Positions 26,905-35,819 of a stretch of DNA of 64,000 nt are shown here, one piece after another. The position numbers were made by a program, and so were the translations under genes. Position 1 is the first letter of the stretch. Every line of letters starts with the position of its first letter. A model generated the notes under the pieces. It ran no database searches, had not been told where the DNA came from, and saw only the letters and a program-made list of their open reading frames with translations. Source of the DNA: JAXLXE01 sp046328115 (GTDB taxonomy: Bacteria; Chloroflexota; UBA6077; JACCZL01); assembly GCA_046328115.1 (NCBI GenBank), contig JAXLXE010000001.1:2852001-2916000 (forward strand). The letters run 5' to 3'.

Positions 26905-28026
26905 CTAGATGAAGATGTCCAGCGGCAGGACCGCGCTCACCACAAAATTGGGTACGTCAACAACCTCGCTGATCTTGAGATCCACCGCGACGCTGCAGAT
27001 GGCGTACGCCTGCTGGCGCGTGTAGCCGCGCTGGTCCACCAGGTATTCGATCATGGCCAGCAGCGCATCCCGACTGGCCAGCGTGGCGTCCTCCGATTCC
27101 TGCTGACCATCCGGCCGCACGCACAGGCCAGTGGTGGCGTAGAACCGGCGCGGGGCCTGGAAGCGCGGATCGAGGATGTACTCCTCACGGCTGTATTGGA
27201 CGCTTCGGATCCCGCGTCGCCGCGCCTCCCCCTTCTGGAGATGCAACGTGCCCACGAACGTGCCACCCATCTCAACCGCGGTGCCGCACACCTCGCCGTC
27301 TCCCTGGGCAAAGTGGGCGTCCCCCACCGAGAACAGCGCGCCTTCCACCGCGACTGGAACGTACAGGGTGGTGCCGCCCGTAAGCTGCTTCACGTCCAGG
27401 TTGCCGCCGATCTGGCGGGGCGGGATCGTGCGGAGCGCGGTCGACGCGATGGCCGGATCGGCCGGCACCGCGCCATGAGGGTCGGGCGGCAGCGCCATCC
27501 CGCCGCGAGTGGCCACGTCCGCCTCGCGCCGAGTGAGCCGCTCGCGGAGCTCAGTGGAGGGGGCCACGCCGATCACGCCCATAAAGGGCGCGCCCGGGAT
27601 CCGCACGCCCGGCAAATCGGCGGACGTAGCCCAGCCGTCAGCGATATCCCACTTGACCAGATGGGCTTCGTTGAACACGTCGCGGAGAAACCCAAAGCCC
27701 GGAACCTGGGTGGTGTATCCGAACGCTTCCGGGCGGACCTCCTCTATGCGCACCTCGAGCAGATCACCCGGCTCCGCGCCTTCCACGAAAACCGGGCCGG
27801 TCAGCGGATGGACGGGCAGCAGGCTGGCGTGCGCCAGGTCCGCGACGGTCGACGCGGGAGTAACCTGACCGTCAACGGCATCGCGCGTCTCCAGGATGAC
27901 TCGGTCGCCGGGCGCGGCGCGGACGATCGGCGGGATAGCCTCGTGCCAGCGATTGTGTCCGGTGTGCGGCTCCTGGGCGAGCGGCTTCGACCGGTCGATC
28001 CTCACGTGATGCGTGGTGCCAGCCAT
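26905..28026 (-). CDS. Acetamidase/formamidase family protein
   Basis: 373 residues from ATG 28026, with GGAGGA four bases before it; the longer frame upstream is not needed. FmdA_AmdA-family features: PGDRVILETRDAVDGQV, TGPVFVEGAEPGDLLEV, PGVRIPGAPFMGVIGVAP and FSVGDAHFAQGDGEVCGTA, the region that forms the metal-dependent active site. Members hydrolyse formamide, acetamide or related short amides to ammonia and the acid. It is cytoplasmic. Its 3' end lies 44 bases from the start of the PaaK-like gene on the same strand, so co-transcription is possible. Confidence 0.9.
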   Translation of the reverse strand: MAGTTHHVRIDRSKPLAQEPHTGHNRWHEAIPPIVRAAPGDRVILETRDAVDGQVTPASTVADLAHASLLPVHPLTGPVFVEGAEPGDLLEVRIEEVRPEAFGYTTQVPGFGFLRDVFNEAHLVKWDIADGWATSADLPGVRIPGAPFMGVIGVAPSTELRERLTRREADVATRGGMALPPDPHGAVPADPAIASTALRTIPPRQIGGNLDVKQLTGGTTLYVPVAVEGALFSVGDAHFAQGDGEVCGTAVEMGGTFVGTLHLQKGEARRRGIRSVQYSREEYILDPRFQAPRRFYATTGLCVRPDGQQESEDATLASRDALLAMIEYLVDQRGYTRQQAYAICSVAVDLKISEVVDVPNFVVSAVLPLDIFI

Positions 28027-28159
28027 GCGATCCTCCGGAACCCGAGAAGGTGAAACAGAAGCGACCGAACGCGGATACCGCGCCGCGGCTGTGATGGTAC
28101 CGTGCGCGTGGGTCAATGCGATGCGCCGCGAGGCGGCCGCCCAGGCACATCCCGGACCG

Positions 28160-28717
28160 CTACGTCGCGTCAAACACCACCGGCTTCCAGGGCCAGTGGC
28201 CATGTGGGAGGCCCAGCGCGGCGTACAGGTCACGCGCGCCAGAGGTGGCCACGCCGGCCGCCATCACCAGCAGACTCCAATGCAGCGGGGACAGCCCAGT
28301 GGCGGGCACTGGGATCAGGGCCGTCGGCTGCAGCCACCAACCCCACATGACCGGCACCAGGAAGGCCAGCATCGCGCCGTAGGTGATTCCCATGAACGCG
28401 TGCGTGATGCGCTCGCCACCGTACACGTCTCCCAGTGGCTTCCGCACGACGATCTCGATGACGAAATCCCACATGGTGAACACGATCTCCGCTATCAGCA
28501 CGGCCAACAAGCCAAGCGTCCACAGACCGTGCCACTCCAGCCAGGGCAACGTGCCGAAGATCACCGCGTACAGGAAGCTCCGCCAGGCATGCAGCTTGAG
28601 CTCTGGCGCCGTCTGGGCGCCACCGGCCGGCAGCCGCGCCCGCCACTCGTGGAAGTAGAACGTGTCGAAGGCGCCCACCACCCCCTGGGCAGCCAGCAGC
28701 CAGAGCGCCACGATCAC
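28160..28717 (-). CDS. Small integral membrane protein of unknown function
   Basis: 185 residues, GTG start overlapping the stop of the upstream DUF4166-type gene (GTGA). Four to five hydrophobic helices are visible: VALWLLAAQGVVGAFDTFYF, FLYAVIFGTLPWLEW, LGLLAVLIAEIVFTMWDFVI and FLVPVMWGWWL, with a charged loop RKPLGDVYGGERITHAF. I recognise no catalytic motif. Overlap with the DUF4166-like gene suggests the two proteins act together. Similar membrane proteins are linked with epimerase/DUF4166 genes in other bacteria, from memory only. Confidence 0.65.
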   Translation of the reverse strand: MIVALWLLAAQGVVGAFDTFYFHEWRARLPAGGAQTAPELKLHAWRSFLYAVIFGTLPWLEWHGLWTLGLLAVLIAEIVFTMWDFVIEIVVRKPLGDVYGGERITHAFMGITYGAMLAFLVPVMWGWWLQPTALIPVPATGLSPLHWSLLVMAAGVATSGARDLYAALGLPHGHWPWKPVVFDAT

Positions 28718-29289
28718 GCGGGTCCTCCTTCAGGCGCAATCTCGCCCTGGTATGTGATCAACAGGCCGCCCCACGGAGCGCTGATGGTCACCTCAATGCG
28801 CGTGGCGCCTGGACCGCTGCCGGGCTCCTCCCGGGCGGCCACCCTTGGCGCGAGCCAACCCGGCATGGGCAGATGCAGCCCCGGCAGGGCCAGCGCACAC
28901 CGCTCCTGCACGTACACCAGCGCCCCACCGTCAATCCCGAGGTGAAAACGGATCTCCACCGGCCCGAATCGCTCCCAGACGCGACCGCGCGCCGGCGTGG
29001 TCTGGACGGAGTCAAGAGGCCGTGCGCCGAAGGTACGGAACCAGCGCTCGAAATCATCACCGGGTGCCACGACGAGGCGGGTGGGCACGCTGGCGGCAGC
29101 GGGCGGCATCCCACACATGGCAACGATCGCGCGGGCCAGCCACCCTCTGCCATAGCGGATCTCGAACGAGCCCGCTGCGCGGTACACGCCATGTCCCGCG
29201 TGCGCGGCTCTAAGCGCCGGGTGGAGCGCCTCCCACGCGCTGCCGAGCGCGCGTTGATAGAGGCCTACGGCAATGTCGGGCTGCGCCAT
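28714..29289 (-). CDS. DUF4166-like domain protein
   Basis: 191 residues. Pattern of DUF4166: LHPALRAAHAGHGVYRAAG, the GRGWLARAIVAMCGMPPAA core, then WFRTFGARPLDSVQTTPAR and RFHLGIDGGALVYVQERCAL. The function of the domain is not established; it is often attached to or next to NAD-dependent epimerase-like proteins. Its stop overlaps the start of the membrane protein gene, so both are made from one mRNA. It is transcribed divergently from the LLM gene, with 136 bases between starts. Confidence 0.7.
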   Translation of the reverse strand: MAQPDIAVGLYQRALGSAWEALHPALRAAHAGHGVYRAAGSFEIRYGRGWLARAIVAMCGMPPAAASVPTRLVVAPGDDFERWFRTFGARPLDSVQTTPARGRVWERFGPVEIRFHLGIDGGALVYVQERCALALPGLHLPMPGWLAPRVAAREEPGSGPGATRIEVTISAPWGGLLITYQGEIAPEGGPA

Positions 29290-29425
29290 GCTCCCAGAAT
29301 AGCGCGCGCCTCACCGGTTTCCCCAGTGTCACCTCTCGATGGCGAACCTGCTACCGTTTGAGCGGGGCTGAAGGCTGCCGCCGCGCGCAACCGCTGCTCG
29401 ACGAAGACACAGCGAGGCTTACGCC

Positions 29426-30595
29426 ATGATCAAGCACTTCTCCGTGCTCTACGTTGGGCACATCGCGCTGGACAACATCGGCCTGCAAGGTACGCCAGCC
29501 AACGACCGCCGCTATCCCAACGAACGCCTCATCGAGGGCTACGGCATGGCCCTGGACGTGGCGAAGACGATGGACGAGCTTGGCTACCACGCGCTGTGGA
29601 TGGCGGAGCACCACTTCCAGCGCGAGGGGTACGAGGTCATTCCCAACCTCATCCTCTTCTCAACATGGCTCGCCACCCAGACCAGGCGCCTAAAGTTCGG
29701 CTGTGGCTTCAACGTCCTTCCGGTCTGGCACCCGGTGCGCCTGGCCGAGGACTACGCGCTCGCTGACATCCTCACGGACGGCCGCGTGATCATGGGCGTG
29801 GGTCGCGGCTACCAGACGCGCGAGGTGGAGACGCTCGGTGCGCCGATGCTCGACAACGACGCCAACAAGGAGCTGTTCGAGGAGCAGATGGAGATCCTGC
29901 TCAAGTGTTTCAACGAGGAGGCCTGGAGCCATCAGGGCAAGCACTACACGTTGCCCGCTCCGGTCGAGTTCCGGGGTTCGGTGCCGGCGGACATCACCTG
30001 CGTGCCGCGGCCAAAGCACGTGCCCGTTGAGATCTGGCAGCCCATCGCCAGTGGCCGCACGCTGGACTACATCGCCGCGCGCGGCATCAAGGGCATGGTC
30101 ACGCTGAACGGCCAACAGATCGTGGACCAGGTGATGCACGGCTACCGCGACGCGGCCGCGCGGGCCGGTCGTCAGCTAGCGCTGGGCCAGAACCTGTGCG
30201 TGGGCGTGGGGATGTACCTGGCGGATAGCCAGGAGGATGCCATCAGACGGGTGGAGCCGGCCCATGACGAGCGCTACAAGTGGTTTGCGCCGTTCGGGTT
30301 CGTGCGCTACGCAGACGAGCACGGACGCCCGTGGGGCACACCCGGGGCCCCGGCGCGCATCCCGACCATCCGGGACGGCGTGGCCCAGCGAGCCTGGCTG
30401 TGCGGCACGCCAGCGCAGGTAGTGGAACAGATCAAGGAGATGGAGGCACGGTACCCCGGTCTGGAGCACCTGATGATCCACTGGGCGGAGGGCATCGGCG
30501 CGGCAGAGTTCCAGGAGCAGCTCCGGTGGTTCGCGCGGGACGTGATGCCGTCATTTTCGGCCGGTTGGGCAGGCGAAAAAGCGCCGCCGTCGTAA
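29426..30595 (+). CDS. LLM class flavin-dependent oxidoreductase (bacterial luciferase family)
   Basis: 389 residues, a single TIM-barrel domain. Landmarks: MDELGYHALWMAEHHFQREG near residues 48-67, TRRLKFGCGFNVLPVWHPVR, and GRVIMGVGRGYQTREVE, which binds the F420 or FMN phosphate region. The family oxidises small molecules with reduced flavin or F420. The substrate is unknown and the neighbourhood does not help: a decayed toxin-antitoxin remnant follows. Length is normal. Confidence 0.88.
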   Translation: MIKHFSVLYVGHIALDNIGLQGTPANDRRYPNERLIEGYGMALDVAKTMDELGYHALWMAEHHFQREGYEVIPNLILFSTWLATQTRRLKFGCGFNVLPVWHPVRLAEDYALADILTDGRVIMGVGRGYQTREVETLGAPMLDNDANKELFEEQMEILLKCFNEEAWSHQGKHYTLPAPVEFRGSVPADITCVPRPKHVPVEIWQPIASGRTLDYIAARGIKGMVTLNGQQIVDQVMHGYRDAAARAGRQLALGQNLCVGVGMYLADSQEDAIRRVEPAHDERYKWFAPFGFVRYADEHGRPWGTPGAPARIPTIRDGVAQRAWLCGTPAQVVEQIKEMEARYPGLEHLMIHWAEGIGAAEFQEQLRWFARDVMPSFSAGWAGEKAPPS

Positions 30596-30659
30596 GATGT
30601 GGCACGCCACCACCAACAGCCAGCGGACCGACCGAGCCCGATAGCTCACAGGAACAGAC

Positions 30660-30866
30660 ATGTCAGAGATCATCTTCATCGTGAGCGAGGCGCCCGAAGG
30701 CGGCTACACGGCATCCGCGCTTGGGGCTGACATTTTCACCGAGGCTGATGACCTCCCATCACTGCGCAACGAGATCCGGGACGCGGTTCAATGCCACCTC
30801 TAAGATCGCACAAGCCCCCGGATCATCCGACTGCACTTTGTCCGTGAGGAAGTGCTCACCACGTGA
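30660..30866 (+). pseudogene. hicB: HicB-type antitoxin remnant with premature stop
   Basis: From ATG 30660 the frame reads EIIFIVSEAPEGGYTASALG and IFTEADDLPSLRNEIRDAV, the partial-RNase-H-fold start of HicB-like antitoxins, then hits TAA at 30801-30803. In the same frame after the stop comes PRIIRLHFVREEVLTT, the expected C-terminal segment, ending in TGA at 30864. A single substitution has therefore cut the gene. The TGA overlaps the GTG of the hicA remnant (GTGA), the normal operon layout. Sequencing error is possible, but the partner is damaged as well. Confidence 0.7.
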
Positions 30867-31101
30867 GGCTGCCTCGCGAGATCTCGGGAGATGATCTTGT
30901 CACGGCGCTACGCCGAGTGAGATACCGACCCGACCGACAAACCAGTAGCCACGTCCGGTTGACAACAGAGATCGGCGGGCAACACCATGAGACCGTACCA
31001 AGCACGCGCAACTCCGGATCGGGACGCTCTCAGCGGTCCTCGGCGCGGTGGCGGCTCACCGGGGGATGACTCGCGACAAGCTCGTTGTCGCGCTGTTCCC
31101 C
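30863..31101 (+). pseudogene. hicA: HicA-type mRNA interferase toxin remnant, frameshifted
   Basis: From GTG 30863: VRLPREISGDDLVTALRRV, then SSHVRLTTEIGGQHHETVP, with the conserved His of the HicA double-stranded-RNA-binding-like fold in SSHVRL. At about 30998-31002 one base is missing; the next frame continues KHAQLRIGTLSAVLGAVAA and GMTRDKLVVALF, the expected C-terminus. The usual stop directly after this helix is also absent, and the shifted frame runs on to 31416. The toxin is therefore not made intact. It neighbours the equally broken hicB. Confidence 0.7.
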
Positions 31102-31240
31102 TGGACTGTCCACGCGTCGTCAGGACGCGGTGCGATCGCTCATTCGAGGCCGCGTTTCAGCCTCTGGTATGCTCGCCCAAGAGCTCCTACAGCTATTCCT
31201 ATCCGCGCCGCGCTAACTCCAGACAAGACGAGGTTCCATC

Positions 31241-32206
31241 ATGAGTACAACCGCCGAAGCCCTCACCGCCGACCAGATCCTGGCCATGCCCACCTACAAC
31301 TGGGACGTTGCCGAGATCGGCGACGAGGCGCCCCTGTTCACCCAGGTCATCACCCAGGAGAGCATCGCCAAGTACTGCGAGGCGGTGCGGAACTGGAACC
31401 CGCTGTATCTGGCTGAGGCAGCGGCCAAGGCCGGCCCGTTCGGGAGGATCGTGGCGCCCCCCTCCTACGCCATCAAGGCCGCGCCCCTGCGCCGCAACGA
31501 GGTGATGCACGCCAAGGGCTACGCTGCGCCGGAGGAGAAGGGCGAATACCAGACCCCGTACGCCAAGTGCGAGCTACGCACGTATCGGCCGATCTTCCCC
31601 GGCGATACGGTGACCTCCCGCGTCTTCCTGGAGGACAAGCTGGAGCGCCGTGGAAAGCGATTCGCCCAGTGGAAGGTGGAGGCGAAGGACGGGAGCGGCC
31701 AGCCGCTCTTTGACTACACCTACACCACGGTCTGGCCGGATGGGCCGGGGGTTGGCGGCAAGGCGCAGGTGCCGGTGAGCCCAGATCCGCTGCCAGAGAT
31801 CGATGCGAAGGACGCGCTGCCGATCATCGTGAAGCATGAGACCCAGGAGGCGATCGACCGCTACGGCGAGCTCACGCGCGTTCGTCCTCGCATCGGCACG
31901 AACCTCCACCAGGATCCTGAGTTCGCGCGCCGAACGCTATTCGGTGGAACCGCAAACGCGGGACCCGCAAGCCTCGCGTACTGCGCGGAGGTGCTGGAGC
32001 GCGGGTACGGGCCGGAGGCGCTGCTGCGACCGGGCGCTCGCGTGGAGTACAAAGGCATCCGCCCGGTGCGGGCCGATGACAAGATCACGCTGCGCGGCAA
32101 GACCACGGAGCGGGGCGAGGCCAGCGACCAGGTGGAGATCTGGGTGCACGCCCAGGACGGTGGCCTGCGGGGCGTGGGGAACGGGACGGTCATCGTCAAG
32201 GCCTAG
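31241..32206 (+). CDS. Double-hotdog MaoC-like dehydratase family protein
   Basis: 321 residues with two hotdog-type halves. The N-terminal half has SIAKYCEAVRNWNPLYLAEA and PFGRIVAPPSYAIKA, the N-terminal MaoC dehydratase pattern. The C-terminal half has VKHETQEAIDRYGELTRVRP and GGTANAGPASLAYCAEVLER. The catalytic Asp/His hydratase motif is not clear, so it may bind or hydrate an acyl-CoA, or belong to a non-catalytic branch. The start ATG 31241 follows AGACGAGG. The region directly upstream is the hicA remnant and its run-on. Confidence 0.8.
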   Translation: MSTTAEALTADQILAMPTYNWDVAEIGDEAPLFTQVITQESIAKYCEAVRNWNPLYLAEAAAKAGPFGRIVAPPSYAIKAAPLRRNEVMHAKGYAAPEEKGEYQTPYAKCELRTYRPIFPGDTVTSRVFLEDKLERRGKRFAQWKVEAKDGSGQPLFDYTYTTVWPDGPGVGGKAQVPVSPDPLPEIDAKDALPIIVKHETQEAIDRYGELTRVRPRIGTNLHQDPEFARRTLFGGTANAGPASLAYCAEVLERGYGPEALLRPGARVEYKGIRPVRADDKITLRGKTTERGEASDQVEIWVHAQDGGLRGVGNGTVIVKA

Positions 32207-32366
32207 ACGCCGCGGTGGGCGGGCGGCGCCCCGCCGGGCACTCCCGCCCTATGACCTGTCACAATGTGGTGAAGCAGTGAGGCTTCGCGCAACGCAGTAG
32301 TTGCAGCTTGCCCCTGCCGCTTGTGGGGCGAGCGCCGCATTGCGCGCTCGATACTGGAGGGGTCGA

Positions 32367-33485
32367 GTGACTGTACGCCGTCCGAAGACGCTGGAGGATG
32401 TCGCCCGTGCCGCGGGCGTCTCCAAGACCACCGCCTCCGTCGTCCTCAACGGCCGGGGAGCGGACGGCCGCATCAGCGAGAGCACCCGCCTCCGCGTTTT
32501 CGAATCAGCCGACTTGCTGGGCTACGTGCCAGATCACGCCGCGCGGAGCCTCCGGTGTCGCCGCACCGGAATCATCAAGCTGCTGCTTTGGCGCATCGGC
32601 GGGCCACTCTTCGCCGACATCGCCGGGGGCGTCAGGTCCGTGGCTGCCGCGCATGACCTGGAGGTCAGCGTGGTGGACGTGGGCCAGATGGAAGCGGAGA
32701 TGCGGGCGCTCAAGAGTCTGGGCTGCGGCAGCGCAGACGCCGTGATCATCGCCGTCAATCGCCACTACGCGCGCGAGCCGGCCCTGGACGCGCTGAGGCG
32801 ACTCATCGATCGGGGCCTGCCCGCGGTGATTCTGTTGGAGGGCAGCCCGGATCCGCGTGTGCCATCCATCCGCGTGGACGACGAGGGCGGCGGCTACCTG
32901 GCCACCCGGCACCTGATCCAGCTAGGTCACCGCGCCATCGCCCACTTCGTCTGGGACGACGTCCCGCTAGAGCTTGGTGAACCGGACGCCGCCGCGGCGC
33001 GCTACCGGGGATATCGCAGAGCGTTGGACGACGCCGACATCGCGTTCGATGAGCGCTGGCTAGTCACCGGTCGCCGGACTTCCAGCGGCGGGCGAGAGAT
33101 TGCGCTCGCGTTCCTGGAGCGGAATCCGGATCCGTCCACTCGCCCAACGGCCATATTCGCGGCAAATGACGTCATCGCGGTGGGAGGCCTCCGTGGCCTG
33201 CATGAGGGTGGGCTGGCGGTCCCACGAGACGTTGCCGTGGTGGGTTTTCACAACACGGAGATCGGGACGCTCACCACGCCCTCGCTCACGACGGTCGCCC
33301 ACGGCGGCGTTGATCTGGGGCGCCGCGCCGCGGAGCTTGTAGTCCAGATGCTCAACGGGGCACCGCCGCCATTCCAGGAGATGGTGGTACCGGTGAAGCT
33401 GGTGATCCGTGAGTCGTGCGGCGCGCTCGCGGCGGGCCTCACCCGTTCGCTGGAGCAGCCCTTAGCCCGAGTTACCTCCGCCTAG
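32367..33485 (+). CDS. LacI family transcriptional regulator
   Basis: 372 residues from GTG 32367, with GGAGGGG upstream; the longer frame from 32301 lacks a ribosome site. The N-terminal helix-turn-helix and hinge are TLEDVARAAGVSKTTASVVL then SESTRLRVFESADLLGYVPD, followed by a periplasmic-binding-protein-like sensor domain with FAANDVIAVGGLRGLHEGGL near residue 270. It binds operator DNA and usually represses sugar-use genes until a sugar ligand is bound. Its targets are not evident: it is a lone gene between the MaoC-like gene and a convergent secreted protein, and no clear palindromic operator stands out. Confidence 0.92.
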   Translation: MTVRRPKTLEDVARAAGVSKTTASVVLNGRGADGRISESTRLRVFESADLLGYVPDHAARSLRCRRTGIIKLLLWRIGGPLFADIAGGVRSVAAAHDLEVSVVDVGQMEAEMRALKSLGCGSADAVIIAVNRHYAREPALDALRRLIDRGLPAVILLEGSPDPRVPSIRVDDEGGGYLATRHLIQLGHRAIAHFVWDDVPLELGEPDAAAARYRGYRRALDDADIAFDERWLVTGRRTSSGGREIALAFLERNPDPSTRPTAIFAANDVIAVGGLRGLHEGGLAVPRDVAVVGFHNTEIGTLTTPSLTTVAHGGVDLGRRAAELVVQMLNGAPPPFQEMVVPVKLVIRESCGALAAGLTRSLEQPLARVTSA

Positions 33486-33985
33486 CGCCGGCCGCGCTCA
33501 GACCAGGGGCGGTTGCCGCGGGAGCGTGGGCGGTGTATAAACCTGCTGAACCGATTCTGCATCGTCAGCGAACGTGCTCCCGGGCACCGCGGCGATCGCA
33601 CTGGCCGCAGTCTGTGGACCACGCCTGGGGAGGCGGCCAGCCGTCGGCTGGTGGTGGGGTGCACGCACCGTGCACCCCACCAGTGCTTTCTGCCCACCAA
33701 AGAATGCACCGCGCCCGCGATGCATTCGACCGCGGGTGGGTGCGTACGTGATCCGCGTGCGCATGGCACGAGCGCATGGGCATTGTCGCTGCCCGTGCCG
33801 ACAACCCCAGCCGAAGCCGGACTCCCCGTCGCGGACTCTGGACGAGCACCTGACGGCTCGCGAGACATCGTGGTCGCGATCTGACTCCTCGCCGCGCCGA
33901 TGATCTTGGGCATTCGGTGGATGCCAGTCGGCGGCTGCCAGCACCACGATTCGCCATCCGCACCCCGTGTCCGGGCCGTCACAAC
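33486..33985. other. 500-base gene-free stretch rich in perfect hairpins
   Basis: No credible reading frame on either strand. It contains CCAGCC-GTC-GGCTGG at 33637-33651, a perfect 14-bp stem TGGTGGGGTGCACG/CGTGCACCCCACCA at 33652-33682 with loop CAC, and GAATGCA(12 nt)TGCATTC shortly after. The gap lies between convergent genes, so these may be terminators without T-runs, a small RNA, or a degraded element. Confidence 0.5.
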
Positions 33986-35590
33986 TTAGCGCTTTGTGAC
34001 TACCAGATTGCGGAGACGGATCTCGACCGCGACAGGATCGTCAGTGGTCCTCGCCGTAACTACCGCCAATCTGCCGCGTCGGTACGTTGCATCGTCCACT
34101 GTGCCGATACCGACTCCGTTGACCACGGCGGTTATGGTGGTGCCGCGACAGCCCAGCTCAAGACGGTTCGACGCGCCGTCCCGACGGATGGCGGGAGAAT
34201 CACGCCAAGGCCACAACTCCGTTGGCACACCACGATCGAAGCGATCCAAACGGAAGCGGGCACCGGACGGCTCGACGGTCAATCGGTAGTGAGTCGAACC
34301 CCCGCGTGCGGCCTGATCGCGACAGACCAGTCCATATTGCTTCCACGGAGATGGCTCCACGAGATCAACGTCCACAGCGATGTCGCTGTCTGGGCTGCTG
34401 ACCGGGACGGTGACATACGAGGCTCGCAGGCCAGGAGTGTCCGGCCGCCGGAGCCGGTACGCGCCATTGTCATATCCAACATCCACCACATTCCTATTGG
34501 AGGGCACCCGACTCAGCAGACCGTGAGCCTCGTCTGCAAAGTCATCCCGCAAAAGCTCCACTCCCGGCGCCGCGGGCGGCGCTCCGGCAGTCAAGAGCAC
34601 GTTGTCAAATCGCACGGAGGCAGGCCCGGCCCACGTGAAAGCGCCAAAATCGAAGGCACCGGCGCGAATCGCATCGTCGCCAAGGCGCGCCACCTCAGTG
34701 CCATCGACGTTCACGATCATCTCTGAGCCCACCGCCCTGATCACGATTCGGTTCACTGAGTCAGTGGCAATCGTGGGCGAGAGGTCCCGCCAATCTTGGA
34801 GGACCGTGGTGACGCCCGATACGCGCTTCCCCACTATGAACCGGCGTCGCGACGCATCGAACGTAGCGTAGTAGAACGAATCGGGTTCTCGAATACGAAA
34901 TCTCACGCCGTAACCCGCCGCGCTGCCGGCGACGGCTCGGGCATCCAGAGCGAGCGTGAAGTCCGCAACGGAGGTGGCGAACTCCGGCCAGTAGCTCGAC
35001 CAGAAGGCGGCGCTGGCTGCGTTCTGGGTCCCGGACTTCTTCAGATCGATCCGCAGCCGACCGTCCTCGTTCAAGTAATCCGCATCGGGCGTCGACATCG
35101 ACGGCGGCCCGCTTCCTAGGTCAAGCGCCGACAGCAGCTCCGGGCCCATCCCATTGGCATACGCGGTGGTCAACTGAAGGCGATAGGGCACCGCATCGTT
35201 GAACTCGCCGCTAACTGAGTCCACGGTCACGTAGTAACTTCCGGGTGACGAGAGCGTTGTCTCAAGCGCTCGCTGCCCCCCTTCCACGTGGCGAGCCCCG
35301 TTCCAGCGGAACAGATTGACACGGTACGGCGCGGGCATCTCCACGAGCTCGACGCGCACGTGCACTCCGAAATCCAGCACCTCGAATCGGTACGTATCCG
35401 CGTCGCTTGAGCCGGAGATGAAACCCACCACGGGCTCCCCTGGGACCAGGTAGCATCCGCGCTGCAGCTCATCGTTCGGCTCTGGGCAGAGGTCTGCTGG
35501 CTGCCCTTCTACGGTTCCGGGTAGCAAGCCCCGCAAGAAGGCGCCGGCTACCAGGGTCAGTGCAATCACGGCGCGCTTTCGCGATTTCAT
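33986..35590 (-). CDS. Secreted protein with PPC-like and two LamG-like domains
   Basis: 534 residues from ATG 35590, preceded by GGAGGTC. A signal peptide (RAVIALTLVAGAFLRGLLP) is followed by a beta-sandwich resembling bacterial pre-peptidase C-terminal domains (FISGSSDADTYRFEVLDFG). Two concanavalin-like domains follow, each with the strand pattern of LamG/DUF1080 folds (SFYYATFDASRRRFIVGKRV; the second with YRLTVEPSGARFRLDRFDRG). No catalytic site is seen, so glycan or surface binding is the likely role. The frame is open upstream to 35863, but the ribosome site and signal peptide decide the start. Confidence 0.65.
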   Translation of the reverse strand: MKSRKRAVIALTLVAGAFLRGLLPGTVEGQPADLCPEPNDELQRGCYLVPGEPVVGFISGSSDADTYRFEVLDFGVHVRVELVEMPAPYRVNLFRWNGARHVEGGQRALETTLSSPGSYYVTVDSVSGEFNDAVPYRLQLTTAYANGMGPELLSALDLGSGPPSMSTPDADYLNEDGRLRIDLKKSGTQNAASAAFWSSYWPEFATSVADFTLALDARAVAGSAAGYGVRFRIREPDSFYYATFDASRRRFIVGKRVSGVTTVLQDWRDLSPTIATDSVNRIVIRAVGSEMIVNVDGTEVARLGDDAIRAGAFDFGAFTWAGPASVRFDNVLLTAGAPPAAPGVELLRDDFADEAHGLLSRVPSNRNVVDVGYDNGAYRLRRPDTPGLRASYVTVPVSSPDSDIAVDVDLVEPSPWKQYGLVCRDQAARGGSTHYRLTVEPSGARFRLDRFDRGVPTELWPWRDSPAIRRDGASNRLELGCRGTTITAVVNGVGIGTVDDATYRRGRLAVVTARTTDDPVAVEIRLRNLVVTKR

Positions 35591-35719
35591 GGCGCGGGAC
35601 CTCCGGCATGACGCGGCCATTCTCGCACAGGTGGATGGAACTACGTCGAAAGCCACGCGGCCACGACTCTCGTGGCGCGTTCGGCATCGAGCCTCAGGGG
35701 GCGTTGCCGCGCCGCGCGG

Positions 35720-35748
35720 TTGACACCATCGGCCCGCCCCCCTACACT
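35720..35748 (+). promoter_or_regulatory. Promoter of the epimerase gene
   Basis: TTGACA (35720-35725), 17 bases, TACACT (35743-35748), about 70 bases before the ATG at 35820. Confidence 0.6.
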
Positions 35749-35819
35749 GGCCACTGCCCCGCGCCGCGGGCCAGTCTGGCTCACGTCCAGTGGCACGCGT
35801 GGTGCGGCCTGGAGGGTGC

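Noticed and set aside
30801..30803. TAA in hicB considered as a recoding site
   Set aside because: TAA is not read as an amino acid in bacteria of this kind, and the partner gene is frameshifted too, so decay is simpler.
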